This document shows positions 49,659-59,297 of a stretch of 64,000 bases of DNA, piece after piece. The stretch comes from a virus. The stretch's first letter is position 1. The number at the start of each line of letters is the position of its first letter. Under the pieces are notes generated by a model. That model searched no databases, was not told the DNA's origin, and worked only from the letters and a program-made list of their open reading frames with translations. The translations under genes and the position numbers were made by a program. Location of the stretch: the IMG/VR virus record IMGVR_UViG_3300036770_007134, positions 1 to 64,000 of that record. The stretch is one strand, 5' to 3'.

Positions 49659-52600
49659 TAACCTACTCCAGCTGAAATATTAAAAGTATTATTAGAAAAT
49701 GGACTATAACTCCCATTGACAGAACCCGAAAGGCCCATAGAAGACATAAGAGACCTAAGCTTATATAACACATCTTGGCGATCTTCTCCTGAGCTATAAT
49801 CAGGGTAAGACATGTTGGCGAGATTTGCTTGACGGACCTGCTGAGGATAGTAGCCCATTTGTGACATTTCCAAACCCATGTGTTGACCTATTTTTATTTT
49901 AGTATGATCACTACTTGCGCCAGCTGCCCAGCCTTCCCAGTTTTGATCTGGTAATTCATGTCTAGAAAAATATTCAACCAAATCAGGCTTTTCTTCAACC
50001 CTCATCCCCCAGGCTGCTTGATAAAATCTTCTTTCTAACCTACCAGAAGTAGACAATATTCTCTCTCTCTCACCCTCATCTTGTGTTTGTATCATTGCCT
50101 TAAAATGTTCTCTTTTTCTTTTTGGTATAGCAAAAGCTAATTGCTCCGCATTACCGGTTTCGACATCTGCGCCATACATTGTTCTTTTAGCTGCTTGTCT
50201 AAAATTAAATGCCGCCTTATAATCACCAGCTGCTTGAGCCTCTGACGCAAGCTTTGTACTCCTTACATACTCTAATATGTCCCCATATTCTTCAACTGCT
50301 AATTCTTTTTTTCTTTCCAACGGAATAAATCTATCTCCGGTTATAGCCTCATACGCATTGCCATAAATAGAAGAAGAGGCTCCAGCTGCAGCCCCTACTG
50401 CCGTACCAAATAATCTAGCTTTTGGAGTCCTACCAAATAAAGAGCCGACTGCAGCCAGACCAATCATAGCGGCTGCCGGATTATCCTGAGTAGCTTTATT
50501 TAACATAGGTTTTATGTAGCTCTCATAGGGTCTCTGCCATTGGGGGAATGTGGAACCATAAACATTATTTCTTTCCCAGTCTTCTATCGCTGTTTTTTTG
50601 CCAAAAGTTTTATTTACAATAAAATTATCAGAGTGAGCTAACATTTCACCCATTCTTCCAATGGTGTGACTAGCCATAGATATACCAAGATCATCTGCAC
50701 TGTAGTTTTTGTAGGTGTAGTCAGAAAAATTATATTTACTCGTAACATCCTCGTGCTGAGCTCGTACCTCTGCGACCTTTTCCCTTTCAGCCACAGATAA
50801 ATCCATTCGATCAATCATTTTATTCAGCTGTCTAAACTGTTTAGAATAAGGGGCTACGTCAGCAAGGATGTCTAATTGATTTACTGGGCCATAAGATCCT
50901 CCAAATAATCGATTAAATCTTTCATAACCTACGCCAGGAAGCCTAGATTCACCCTGCTGGATCTTTGTGAACGGATCACCCGTAGTAAAATCTATATAAT
51001 ATTCTGGTCCTGGAAGAAATGGATATTTTTGACCCATAGTGTTTTTAATTGGATTTAAATAATCTACATTTGTCCTTTCTTTTGGTATAAATCTTCTGAC
51101 TATTTCAGAAAACTCCAAATTACCTACATCAGCACCGCCGACAGGAATATCACCAAGTCCCCCAAGGTTTAAATCCCAGAAACTCCTAGTACTTCCATAG
51201 GCTTTGGATGCTGACTGAAGAACAGATCTCTGAGGCTCAAAGTCTCCTTGACCTAATCCAAGAGACTGCCTTAAACTAGAAAATCCGAAACCATATATAC
51301 CAGCCATCTCTTGAAGTCTATATCCAATATCACCAGCCTGATAGGAAATACTAGATGGATTTAATGGCTCACCTGCAGAGACTATATTAGGAAGCATAAC
51401 CCCAGTCATCTTTGGAGGGCTATATATTTGAGAAATTCCAGTGACAGGGGCTGCCTGCTGATCCGATCCATATTGAGCCATTTGAGCGTTTTGAGCACCG
51501 AGCGAAGATCTAACCCTATTTCCTGCAGTGCTTAAAACCCCAGCCTGAGATGCTAACGACCTATTGTAATCTCCAATTGACCCTCTATTTTCCATTCCCA
51601 AAGGAGCAGCTTCGGTCATTAAGCTGTTCCCAATTTGACCAGTAACAAAACCATCTACACCACCATAAGCTGCCGTGTTAAAAGCTCCAGATTCGCCAAC
51701 TGGAACATATTTAGCTAGCTCAGACTGAACTTCCTCTTCATGCATTAATATACTAGGCTTAAGAAGCCTGCCTACTGTAGCGTTTAGCAGGGGTGTTACC
51801 GGACCGAACGGTCCAGTAAAATATTCGCCAGAAACTGGATATGGCCTATCATTATAATGCTTTCTTTCGAACCTATATGGGTCCAATGGTCTTAACGGAG
51901 ATATGTCATTATAAAACAAAAATTTTTCCATCGGACTTCCGTAGGTATCCGAAGTGAACGATGGAGCATCTCTCAACATTCTATAGTAAGAGGGACGATA
52001 ATACATTGTTTGACCACCAGTAAAAGGAGTGTTGCCCAATGGCCAAAATCTACCCTTTTTGATGGGCACTTCGCCCTCTAGAAGCTGCTCTCTTTTTTCG
52101 CCATAAGACATACCCCCCGGCATAAGCCCTGCCATCAATGAGTGTATCTCTACTGCTGTACGAGCTGCTGCAGTAGTCACCATAGGGGTATAGATTCTTT
52201 CTCCTCTAGCATCTGTTTCATTGTAAACATACCCACCTAAAAGCCTGTCAGCTGTAAGTGCAGTAGTCCCTGCTGCATAAATTGGCAAAGCCCTCTTACC
52301 AACCATTCCTCTCGCAAAAAGATCAAGAGGACCAGAAAAAGAAGAAACATCCAGCTGAAGACCAACCGAACCAAAGTACCTATTTAACCTCTCAACACCC
52401 TGTGACATTGGAATGCTGCCTCCAGAAAAATAATCCGGATCTGAATAAGTTGTGAACCCAGATGCATTAAGTAGAGCTCTTTTTGGATTTCTCGCAAAAA
52501 CAGTTCCGAATGTAGGGACAAGTGTAGATTTTTGACCTGACCCAAGAGGATCTGTAGCCAATTCATCTATTTGATATGGCGCTACTCCAAAATTTTTCTT

Positions 52601-55600
52601 TAAGGGAGAAAGAACTGGCGAAAGCCTTCTTCTAACCGAAGTTGATATTTGACTTATAGAACCGCTTACATAAGGATCAAGAAGCTCACCCATACCGCTA
52701 GTGGCGGGGTTCGCTAGTGTTTCGGTGATTTCGTATAATTTCATCCTACTGTCTAATGATCTTCCGGATGAAGGTGAGTAGGTTTTAAAAGCGGTAGCAT
52801 TAAACCATGACGCCAAGGTCGAAGCTCTTGCTTCTGCTAATTGTGAGGAATTAATTCGTCCACTTCTTGCCATTTCAGACAGGGTCTGTTCTATTTTTAT
52901 GAATGCATCTATTGCTGGCCTACCCTCAAGTGCTGGACTTGCCTGAGTTATATATCTAAATATCTCATCATTTAACTCGTCAAATCTAGTAGATATAGTC
53001 GGTGACCTTTCACCAAGGCGAGACGGCGACATTAGATCACCCTCATCGATAATTCCCCTTAGTCTGGTAACCGCTCTATCTACAAAGGCTGGATCTCCAC
53101 CTTGTGCACTAACTGCCTGCTTAACTCTTCGCCTATCGTTTATAATTCTATAAGCAAAGTCTCTTAACTCTTCTGGGCTTTCTATATCTGCGGGACTTAT
53201 ATCAAAATAAGTGAAAAGTTTTTTAGTGTTTGGATCTTGTGCTAATTCCCTTTGAACGCTCCTTGGGGTGCCTGCGCCAAAAGTTGTTTTTCCAAACCTT
53301 TCAAAAGCACCTAGTATTTTAGCTTCACTTACTTCCCGTATCTGAGCACCGGATTCATCGACCATCTGGAAGGATTTAACTTGATTATTTTCAATAACAG
53401 CGTTTAGCCTGGCGTTCACCTTCCTTCTCCCAATGCGCATTTCGACAGACTCACCCTTAAGAAGAGACGCCATAACTGAAGGATTTTCTAGGTCACCTTT
53501 TCTATTTCTGAATCTGGCCGCTAAATTAAATAGCGAATTCGGTTGTTCGTCATCAACTCTGAAAAACTTTCTAAGCTTAGAAAATCTTTTACCCTCTCCT
53601 ATGCCCTCTGCACCAGTTTCATCGGCACCATACCTAGAATGGCGTGACCACAATTCAGAACTTTGAGTCGGCACAGATCTATATAATCCTTTAAGCTCAG
53701 TAGCGTAAGCCTCATTTGCTATTCTGTCATTCTTAAATCCGTATACTTTACCTTTCGTACCCTTTCCTTTAATCCACATATAGAAATCAGATCTAGTTTG
53801 TGGGTCTCCGGCTTCCTTAAGGTATGGTTGAACACTTGACGAAGAGATATATTGGATTGGTGATCTTGACCTCATTTCACTAATAGATCTATACCCAAAT
53901 AAGTCTGTTGGATTAAAGTTTAATATTGGAATTTTAAATTGACTAGCAAAGAAATCCATAGTTTTACCAATGCTAGCTTTTATGTTTGTAAAATCTAATA
54001 CTTGACCATGTCTATTTGAGTAAACACCATCAAGCTTTGTTCTACCAATACTATAAGATATCGGATCATTCATCTTCATAGTGTTGACAATTCCGTATAA
54101 AGTCCCCCTCTCTTCATCCCTCATATAGTCAAACATTCCTCTGGATCTGGCTTCATCAACAGACATCTGTTTAAACCCAAAAATATTAAAACCATCTCTC
54201 GACCCAGCGCCCGATGTCATTTTCTTTGATCTAATCAAAAAAGACCTAAGCTCTACAAAATTACTTGCATTAAACCCCCTTTCTCCCAACATCCTGTCGA
54301 TAGTCTCTATAGATAATCTCTCCCCAGACTCATCTACCACTTTCAGTCCAAGTGTTTCAGCTGATTTTCTTTTTAAATAATCCATCTGGGCACCAGATAT
54401 GCTCCCATCAGGATTCCTAACAAAATCATAAAAAGAAGCTTTTTTAGGACTTAATATACCACTTGCTGCTTTTGGTAGAACTTTATCGTAGAAAGTTTTC
54501 CACTCTTTTTCTGCATTTTCTTTAAGGGTCGATTGAAAATTTAAACTAAAAAATGAGTTACGTGCGGAACCTATTCCGTCAATTAAGAATTGAGCAGCTG
54601 TGTCTTCACCACCTAAATCTTGAATAAAATTAGCAAAATCGTCTTTTGTAGTTATAGTTTTATATCTATTTAAAATTTGATTAAAAAAATCTACCTGATT
54701 GTCATTATCAAAAATATTTCTTTTACCAATATTTATTAATTTATCCAATTTTGCATCTGCTGTGGGGACTTCTAAATCTAGGTTATTAACAAACCTTTGA
54801 GCCCTTTTTTCATCCACACCTCTTCTAACAAGGTTGGATACAATTGATTGACCAAACGCATCTTTTTGTCTTTCTCGGAAAAATTCACCCTTAGTAAAAG
54901 ATTCAGAAGATGGACCACCTCTGCCCAATCTTTCTACTGCTTTTGCAATACCGGATATTCTGCTATTCTTATTTGTTTGAATTCTGCGCATTGCGGAAAG
55001 AAGTTGATCTTGGTTGGCAAAAAATCCGCCGCTCATCCCTTTCGCCAATGCCCTGTTAAACGCTAGTGCTCCGCCCATAGCGTCTTGTGCTAAGCCAAGG
55101 GTTTTATATTCCTTGCGCCCTGCAGCGAAGCCTTTTCTGAGAGCCTCAGTAACCGGCACTATATCAAGAAATGATGTTTTATCTGGATCCCCAATGTCTT
55201 TTAATCTAGACCCTTTTGATCCAAATAAATTATCAAATGTTATCTTTCTTAATTCTTTCCTAGATGCCCCCTGTGCAACTGCAGCCCTTCTAGCATTAGA
55301 TACACCATGACGTAAGTCAGAAAAAGTTTGGACTGGACCTTTTATATTTTTAAACTGCTCAGTAGCCGCAGAAAGTGCGCCCGAGGACTTAGCGGAAGTT
55401 CTTAGAAACTTGTCAACTATATTCGTTACATCATGCCCAACTTCTGAAAGAAGTGCATCTAATTCGACAAATGCGCGATGTGCCTTTGGCCTAAAGTTAC
55501 CCTGTATTGCTTCAAGGTTATACTGCGAATGCCTTAATGTCTGAAGTGAACTTTGAGCGGTTCTTGATGCGGCGCCTGCAAATTCAAATGGTAAAACTAT

Positions 55601-56302
55601 CGTCGCAATATTTTTAGCTGATTCGGTAACAAAGTCTGCGACAACGTCAGCTGGATTGTACCATTTTACTTTTTCACTCTCTTCGTCTTTATCTCCAAAA
55701 AGCGGCTGAACTATAGCTTTATCAGCGCCGTAAAGGGCTGGGAGTTCATACGGTAATCTTCTTCCAGCTCTAATAAGCCTTTGTTGGAGCTCATCCCTAA
55801 AGGCCCAATCTATCTCTGAGCCATACCCGGCCAATCTTTCATCAGCATTAAAGCCAAAACCGCTTGCTGACTCACCCCTTCTATATCCAGTTGTGAGCTG
55901 CCCATCTAATTCATAGACCATTCTAGAATAGCCATCATCGATAATTTCTTTATCGGCGTTTTCGATATATCTGGTGAACCCTTCTAGTTCATCAAGGTGA
56001 CGCCTTATAGACGTTACACTATTTACAACTGACGTAGCGAAAACGTTTCCAGAATCAGCTTTGTCTTGAGCGTATTTTGATAACTTTAATCCACCTTTTT
56101 TAGTGAATCTTGTCAATACCGATGATACAGCCAGAGTAGTGGCAGTAGCAGCAACAAACTTCATAATAGGATGACCGTCTAAAGCCCTGGATATATACCC
56201 AGAGTTAGGAGCAGTGCCATCCTGCTCACCCTCATTAATAGGAATATCGCGAGAAGTTACACCAAAACCTATATTATGTATAGGACCTGGATCTCGTATC
56301 AT
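49658..56302 (-). CDS. Giant tape-measure-position protein (2214 aa)
   Basis: This gene lies directly after two chaperone-like genes, the classical place for the tail tape measure. The N-terminus has a hydrophobic stretch (IMKFVAATATTLAVSSVL, about 45-63). Long helical, Arg/Lys-rich segments follow, and there is a hydrophobic pair near 1940-1984 (MIGLAAVGSLFG; LFGTAVGAAAGASS), typical for tape measures that touch the host membrane. Residues about 1387-1524 are unusually rich in Pro, Tyr and Phe (GRFWPLGNTPFTGG, MYYRPSYYR, PLDPYRFERKHY, YFTGPFGPV) and look like a conserved folded module rather than a coil. If entirely extended it would specify a very long tail, so part of it is probably not the ruler. 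Exact family not named. Confidence 0.7.
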   Translation of the reverse strand: MIRDPGPIHNIGFGVTSRDIPINEGEQDGTAPNSGYISRALDGHPIMKFVAATATTLAVSSVLTRFTKKGGLKLSKYAQDKADSGNVFATSVVNSVTSIRRHLDELEGFTRYIENADKEIIDDGYSRMVYELDGQLTTGYRRGESASGFGFNADERLAGYGSEIDWAFRDELQQRLIRAGRRLPYELPALYGADKAIVQPLFGDKDEESEKVKWYNPADVVADFVTESAKNIATIVLPFEFAGAASRTAQSSLQTLRHSQYNLEAIQGNFRPKAHRAFVELDALLSEVGHDVTNIVDKFLRTSAKSSGALSAATEQFKNIKGPVQTFSDLRHGVSNARRAAVAQGASRKELRKITFDNLFGSKGSRLKDIGDPDKTSFLDIVPVTEALRKGFAAGRKEYKTLGLAQDAMGGALAFNRALAKGMSGGFFANQDQLLSAMRRIQTNKNSRISGIAKAVERLGRGGPSSESFTKGEFFRERQKDAFGQSIVSNLVRRGVDEKRAQRFVNNLDLEVPTADAKLDKLINIGKRNIFDNDNQVDFFNQILNRYKTITTKDDFANFIQDLGGEDTAAQFLIDGIGSARNSFFSLNFQSTLKENAEKEWKTFYDKVLPKAASGILSPKKASFYDFVRNPDGSISGAQMDYLKRKSAETLGLKVVDESGERLSIETIDRMLGERGFNASNFVELRSFLIRSKKMTSGAGSRDGFNIFGFKQMSVDEARSRGMFDYMRDEERGTLYGIVNTMKMNDPISYSIGRTKLDGVYSNRHGQVLDFTNIKASIGKTMDFFASQFKIPILNFNPTDLFGYRSISEMRSRSPIQYISSSSVQPYLKEAGDPQTRSDFYMWIKGKGTKGKVYGFKNDRIANEAYATELKGLYRSVPTQSSELWSRHSRYGADETGAEGIGEGKRFSKLRKFFRVDDEQPNSLFNLAARFRNRKGDLENPSVMASLLKGESVEMRIGRRKVNARLNAVIENNQVKSFQMVDESGAQIREVSEAKILGAFERFGKTTFGAGTPRSVQRELAQDPNTKKLFTYFDISPADIESPEELRDFAYRIINDRRRVKQAVSAQGGDPAFVDRAVTRLRGIIDEGDLMSPSRLGERSPTISTRFDELNDEIFRYITQASPALEGRPAIDAFIKIEQTLSEMARSGRINSSQLAEARASTLASWFNATAFKTYSPSSGRSLDSRMKLYEITETLANPATSGMGELLDPYVSGSISQISTSVRRRLSPVLSPLKKNFGVAPYQIDELATDPLGSGQKSTLVPTFGTVFARNPKRALLNASGFTTYSDPDYFSGGSIPMSQGVERLNRYFGSVGLQLDVSSFSGPLDLFARGMVGKRALPIYAAGTTALTADRLLGGYVYNETDARGERIYTPMVTTAAARTAVEIHSLMAGLMPGGMSYGEKREQLLEGEVPIKKGRFWPLGNTPFTGGQTMYYRPSYYRMLRDAPSFTSDTYGSPMEKFLFYNDISPLRPLDPYRFERKHYNDRPYPVSGEYFTGPFGPVTPLLNATVGRLLKPSILMHEEEVQSELAKYVPVGESGAFNTAAYGGVDGFVTGQIGNSLMTEAAPLGMENRGSIGDYNRSLASQAGVLSTAGNRVRSSLGAQNAQMAQYGSDQQAAPVTGISQIYSPPKMTGVMLPNIVSAGEPLNPSSISYQAGDIGYRLQEMAGIYGFGFSSLRQSLGLGQGDFEPQRSVLQSASKAYGSTRSFWDLNLGGLGDIPVGGADVGNLEFSEIVRRFIPKERTNVDYLNPIKNTMGQKYPFLPGPEYYIDFTTGDPFTKIQQGESRLPGVGYERFNRLFGGSYGPVNQLDILADVAPYSKQFRQLNKMIDRMDLSVAEREKVAEVRAQHEDVTSKYNFSDYTYKNYSADDLGISMASHTIGRMGEMLAHSDNFIVNKTFGKKTAIEDWERNNVYGSTFPQWQRPYESYIKPMLNKATQDNPAAAMIGLAAVGSLFGRTPKARLFGTAVGAAAGASSSIYGNAYEAITGDRFIPLERKKELAVEEYGDILEYVRSTKLASEAQAAGDYKAAFNFRQAAKRTMYGADVETGNAEQLAFAIPKRKREHFKAMIQTQDEGERERILSTSGRLERRFYQAAWGMRVEEKPDLVEYFSRHELPDQNWEGWAAGASSDHTKIKIGQHMGLEMSQMGYYPQQVRQANLANMSYPDYSSGEDRQDVLYKLRSLMSSMGLSGSVNGSYSPFSNNTFNISAGVG

Positions 56303-56312
56303 TTCGCCTCCC

Positions 56313-56942
56313 CTATCTCATCCCCCATAGTTTTTGAGCAATTGGATCTTGATATCCAGCGGCTCCTGTCGGCTTTGCCTTATCGTGTTTTTCGGCGGTT
56401 TGCTTAGCTTTTTGTTCCTCTTCTTCAGGATCGACAAGCTCAAGAGATACCCCAGAGTACTGAACGCCGTTCATGGCTTGTCTTATTTCTATGACTTTTT
56501 CAGACAAAGCAACGTGTTGCGCCAATTCGGAAAAAGTCATATCTTCCAAATCTTCTGGTGTATATGAAGTTATAGTAGCCAAAACAAATGCTTTCATTAA
56601 ATTTTTAACTTCATTAGATTCGATTCTTTTTTCTTCTAAAATAGATTTAGCTATTTTAGGTGAAAAAAAACCAGATAGATCTAAAATTTCTTGAGCAAGT
56701 ATAGAAACTGTGCCTGCAGGAATCTTTGCAAGATTAAAATCTTTTGGCTCAACTACTGCGCACGATATTATCAGATCTTCTATATCAGCTGAAGATAAGT
56801 CTTCGTACTGCTGATGGTATAGTATAGTGTTATATTCCTTAAATGTTAGCTCTCTAAATATGAAATCAATATTTTTTATAACTACACTATAAAGTTTGCC
56901 ATACTTATTTTTTAACTCAAATATCTCATTAACGTCTAACAT
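56313..56942 (-). CDS. Tail-assembly chaperone-like protein B (209 aa)
   Basis: Sequence and position point to a tape-measure chaperone. It shares a core with the preceding gene: FRELTFKEYNTIL, then DLIISCAVVEP, then AGTVSILAQEILDLSGFF, against WRVLNRVEYKQIV, ANTCILYP and AGIPSLIAQEVLEASGF. So the two are paralogues. The C-terminus is highly charged and probably disordered (DPEEEEQKAKQTAEKHDKAK). The ATG at 56942 comes three bases after the upstream TGA and lies in the same reading frame as the upstream gene. It is followed, 10 bases later, by the 2214-aa gene. Confidence 0.72.
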   Translation of the reverse strand: MLDVNEIFELKNKYGKLYSVVIKNIDFIFRELTFKEYNTILYHQQYEDLSSADIEDLIISCAVVEPKDFNLAKIPAGTVSILAQEILDLSGFFSPKIAKSILEEKRIESNEVKNLMKAFVLATITSYTPEDLEDMTFSELAQHVALSEKVIEIRQAMNGVQYSGVSLELVDPEEEEQKAKQTAEKHDKAKPTGAAGYQDPIAQKLWGMR

Positions 56943-56945
56943 ATA

Positions 56946-57488
56946 TCACAGCTGTCTAACCTCAAGGGCGACAAAACCAGATGCTTCTAAAACCTCTTGA
57001 GCGATTAATGATGGAATGCCCGCCATAATGCTGGAAATATCACCATTTTCAATAGCGGGATATAGTATACAGGTGTTTGCTATTACTTCTTCATTCCACA
57101 TATTTGCTTCAGCTGAAGACAATTTACCAGATTCCATTAATTGTTCCATTTTTTTTACTATCTGCTTGTACTCAACCCTATTGAGAACTCTCCATATTAT
57201 ATGATTGTCGTATGACACAGAAGTTACATATATCTCTCCAAATTGCTCTTTCCACTGTTTGACAAGGCCAGCTGTTGGCCCACCGTCCCACAATTGCTCC
57301 AAGTCGTCTAAATCCTCTATCATCACCCCATCTTCATTCGATTGTTCAGTCGTATCAGGCTCATCAAAAGACGGCTGTTGAATATGTATTTCTTCGATTT
57401 CAATATCAATACCAGATAGGTCAGTAGCCTCTAAATCAAACACATTAGAAGATCCTTCTGTTACAACTACTTTTTTACCATTAGACAT
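56946..57488 (-). CDS. Tail-assembly chaperone-like protein A (180 aa)
   Basis: The 180-aa protein has an acidic, disordered N-terminal half (residues 1-60, many Glu/Asp, EIEEIHIQQPSFDEPDTTEQ) and a helical C-terminal half homologous to the next gene (YKQIVKKMEQLMESG, EEVIANTCILYPA, PSLIAQEVLEASGF). Phages commonly encode two overlapping tape-measure chaperones (G and GT) via frameshift. Here the two are separate genes in one frame with a UGA between them. It is the first gene after a strong-looking promoter (57,511-57,539) and has an AAAGGAG box just before the ATG. Confidence 0.72.
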   Translation of the reverse strand: MSNGKKVVVTEGSSNVFDLEATDLSGIDIEIEEIHIQQPSFDEPDTTEQSNEDGVMIEDLDDLEQLWDGGPTAGLVKQWKEQFGEIYVTSVSYDNHIIWRVLNRVEYKQIVKKMEQLMESGKLSSAEANMWNEEVIANTCILYPAIENGDISSIMAGIPSLIAQEVLEASGFVALEVRQL

Positions 57489-57503
57489 ATTAACTCCTTT
57501 TTA

Positions 57504-57539
57504 AAAAAAAATTATATCACACTAAAAACATTTATTCAA
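57504..57539 (-). promoter_or_regulatory. Sigma70-like promoter ahead of chaperone/tape-measure genes
   Basis: On the minus strand TTGAAT (57539-57534) is followed by a 17-base spacer and TATAAT (57516-57511), with TG in the extended -10 position (TGATATAAT). The predicted transcription start lies around 57504, in an oligo-T tract, so the leader is about 16 bases before the ATG at 57488, with AAAAAGGAG inside it. Spacer length and -10 match the bacterial consensus; the -35 matches at four of six positions. It lies in an 85-base gap, unusual for this compact region, so it probably drives the tape-measure operon. Confidence 0.65.
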
Positions 57540-57559
57540 ATCAACATCACTAACACATA

Positions 57560-57580
57560 TCCATAAAATTTATTTATGGA
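57560..57580 (-). other. AT-rich hairpin overlapping the tail-tube-like gene 3 stop
   Basis: An 8-bp inverted repeat (TCCATAAA ... TTTATGGA) with a 5-base loop spans the stop codon of the gene ending at 57574. The stem has only two G/C pairs and no T-tract follows, so at best it is a weak terminator or mRNA end-stabilising hairpin. It lies about 20 bases upstream of the promoter for the next operon. Confidence 0.3.
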
Positions 57581-58506
57581 ATATAATTTGGTATATATGT
57601 CGAAATAAGTGGTTCAATTCTAGCCCCATAATCATCCAGTAAATAGTTATAATCAGATATATCTACAACTGGCAAATCCTTTACAAAGGATAAATCGACT
57701 TGAGAATAATAAAAATCTCTAGCCATAAATTGATAACTCTCCAAAACTGGCTGACCACCAGGAGAGTAAGCAGTGCCCATACTGATAAGATTGACCTGCT
57801 GCAATACTGTTTTCAAAGGCCTAGAAATATCATCTATTCTTATATTCCTTTGGTTTACATCTGATATATTAACTCTATCTAAATCATCTTGAATAGATTT
57901 AATATCGTCGCCATAGAAATCTACTGAACTTAATGCTGTTTCCTCAGCCCCATATAGTATTATAAAATTAAATGGTGGGTGGGCGCTGAAGATATTGTTA
58001 GTATTTATTTGATCAGTTGCAGGATCAGTGGTCACTCTATCTAATTGACTTATTGACCAATATCTTTCTAGGTTCAATTCATCTTCAGCGGTTTGGTTTT
58101 GGGGTGTCATTCTTGACACAATACTATTTTGATTTAAGGTAGACCTATCTTTAACTGACTGCCTATTTTTTGCCGCTTTTTCTAGCAGGCTTGTAATTCT
58201 TCTTGGATCTTTTGTATAAACACTAAATTCTCCCGTCACTATTCGAGTGCCATACATTATGGTATCGTAGTTGTATGACCAGTATCCATAAATAGGTGCT
58301 TTTTGCTGCTGGATAGAATATCCGAATGTAGCTATATCTAGCTCATCACTAGGATCAAACAGGCCATCAATATAAACTTTTACATCTTCCCCGCTAAAAA
58401 AATAATCAAAATAGTTAGATGGTTTTTGATTATATTGCCTTCCACCGCCCGACCATTTTCTATCTATATTCTGAGAAAAAATATCTATAGGTGTATTATC
58501 CGTCAT
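57574..58506 (-). CDS. Tail-tube-like protein 3 (310 aa, divergent)
   Basis: The 310-aa protein is a divergent relative of the two tube-like proteins encoded upstream. FSGEDVKVYIDG parallels the FSGADxVA start of the others, QQQKAPIYGYWSYNYD parallels REKAPIYTMGSPNP, and GTRIVTGEFSVYTKDP parallels GKRGIAGSLIFTVFD. It has a longer, Asp/Asn-rich insert (residues about 140-200). Likely roles are the tube terminus, tube initiator or hub adaptor (T4 gp48/gp54 are tube-fold proteins of that kind), rather than the main tube. It is the last gene of the tail-shaft block. Confidence 0.7.
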   Translation of the reverse strand: MTDNTPIDIFSQNIDRKWSGGGRQYNQKPSNYFDYFFSGEDVKVYIDGLFDPSDELDIATFGYSIQQQKAPIYGYWSYNYDTIMYGTRIVTGEFSVYTKDPRRITSLLEKAAKNRQSVKDRSTLNQNSIVSRMTPQNQTAEDELNLERYWSISQLDRVTTDPATDQINTNNIFSAHPPFNFIILYGAEETALSSVDFYGDDIKSIQDDLDRVNISDVNQRNIRIDDISRPLKTVLQQVNLISMGTAYSPGGQPVLESYQFMARDFYYSQVDLSFVKDLPVVDISDYNYLLDDYGARIEPLISTYIPNYIP

Positions 58507-58527
58507 AATAGAGTAACCTTATAAAAA

Positions 58528-59286
58528 TTAATAGACATTTGTTGGGACAACATTTAGCGCATTTTGAGCAGAAAGGCTTTCCCTTGGATCTTTTCTGTAT
58601 AGTATTTCTCTAATACTTTCGTCCACATCGTCACCAAATACATTTAAAGATATTTGAATATCCCTAGCAACTTGGTCTGGATTTGAGTCCGGATCATCTA
58701 TAGATGGATTACTATACTTAACCATAGGCTGAATCCCTCTTGCCATGTATGTATATGTTTGCTCGGTAATTAAATCATCTATAGACATCGTTTGACCTTC
58801 ATCAACTATAGTCATACCAAGTATTTTCATCTTTGCAATTGAACCATATTCATTTAAAAAAGTTATAACCATATCAAATGGAGGTAACATATCTGCCAAT
58901 GGTGCAAAGAAGCCATTTTGTCTTCCTAGTAAATTTCTGTATTCTTTTATTTTGTAAAATGCATATTCGTTAAATACAGTAAATATCATGCTTCCAGCTA
59001 TTGTTCTCCCCCCTTTGATAAAGCTTTTCGGATTAACATGTCCAATAGTTCTTATAGGAGAATTTTCTCTATGTATAGAGTAGGAAATAGTCTGAAGCTC
59101 GCCCAAGTCAATAACTTGCCCAATCCCATTAAAAATTTTACCCTGACTACCAATAGGAGGTAGTATTATTGTAGCAACTGCGTCAGCGCCAGAGAAGGAA
59201 ATATTAGTATTAATATAATCTGTATTTAAAATATTTGTTTCACCAGCAGGACCGTTGTCTACTGTTGGATATATCTGAGTGCTCAT
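58528..59286 (-). CDS. Tail-tube-like protein 2 (252 aa)
   Basis: The 252-aa protein shares the tube fold with gene 1: SFSGADAVATIILPP, REN-SPIRTIGHVNPKSFIKG, GGRTIAGSMIFTVFNEYA, PPFDMVITFLNEYG, EGQTMSIDDLITEQTYTYMARG. Compared with tube protein 1 it has an insert of about 20 residues after the first strand. It is preceded by the 16-bp hairpin in the gap before its ATG. It may form the end of the tube or an alternative ring, with probable lower copy than protein 1. Confidence 0.78.
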   Translation of the reverse strand: MSTQIYPTVDNGPAGETNILNTDYINTNISFSGADAVATIILPPIGSQGKIFNGIGQVIDLGELQTISYSIHRENSPIRTIGHVNPKSFIKGGRTIAGSMIFTVFNEYAFYKIKEYRNLLGRQNGFFAPLADMLPPFDMVITFLNEYGSIAKMKILGMTIVDEGQTMSIDDLITEQTYTYMARGIQPMVKYSNPSIDDPDSNPDQVARDIQISLNVFGDDVDESIREILYRKDPRESLSAQNALNVVPTNVY

Positions 59287-59297
59287 AACTTTCCTTA

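Noticed and set aside
56946-57488. Programmed frameshift at the A-rich run in the upstream chaperone gene (VKKM codons)
   Set aside because: Shifting by -1 there runs into a stop within about ten codons. It would not join the two chaperone genes, which are already in the same frame.
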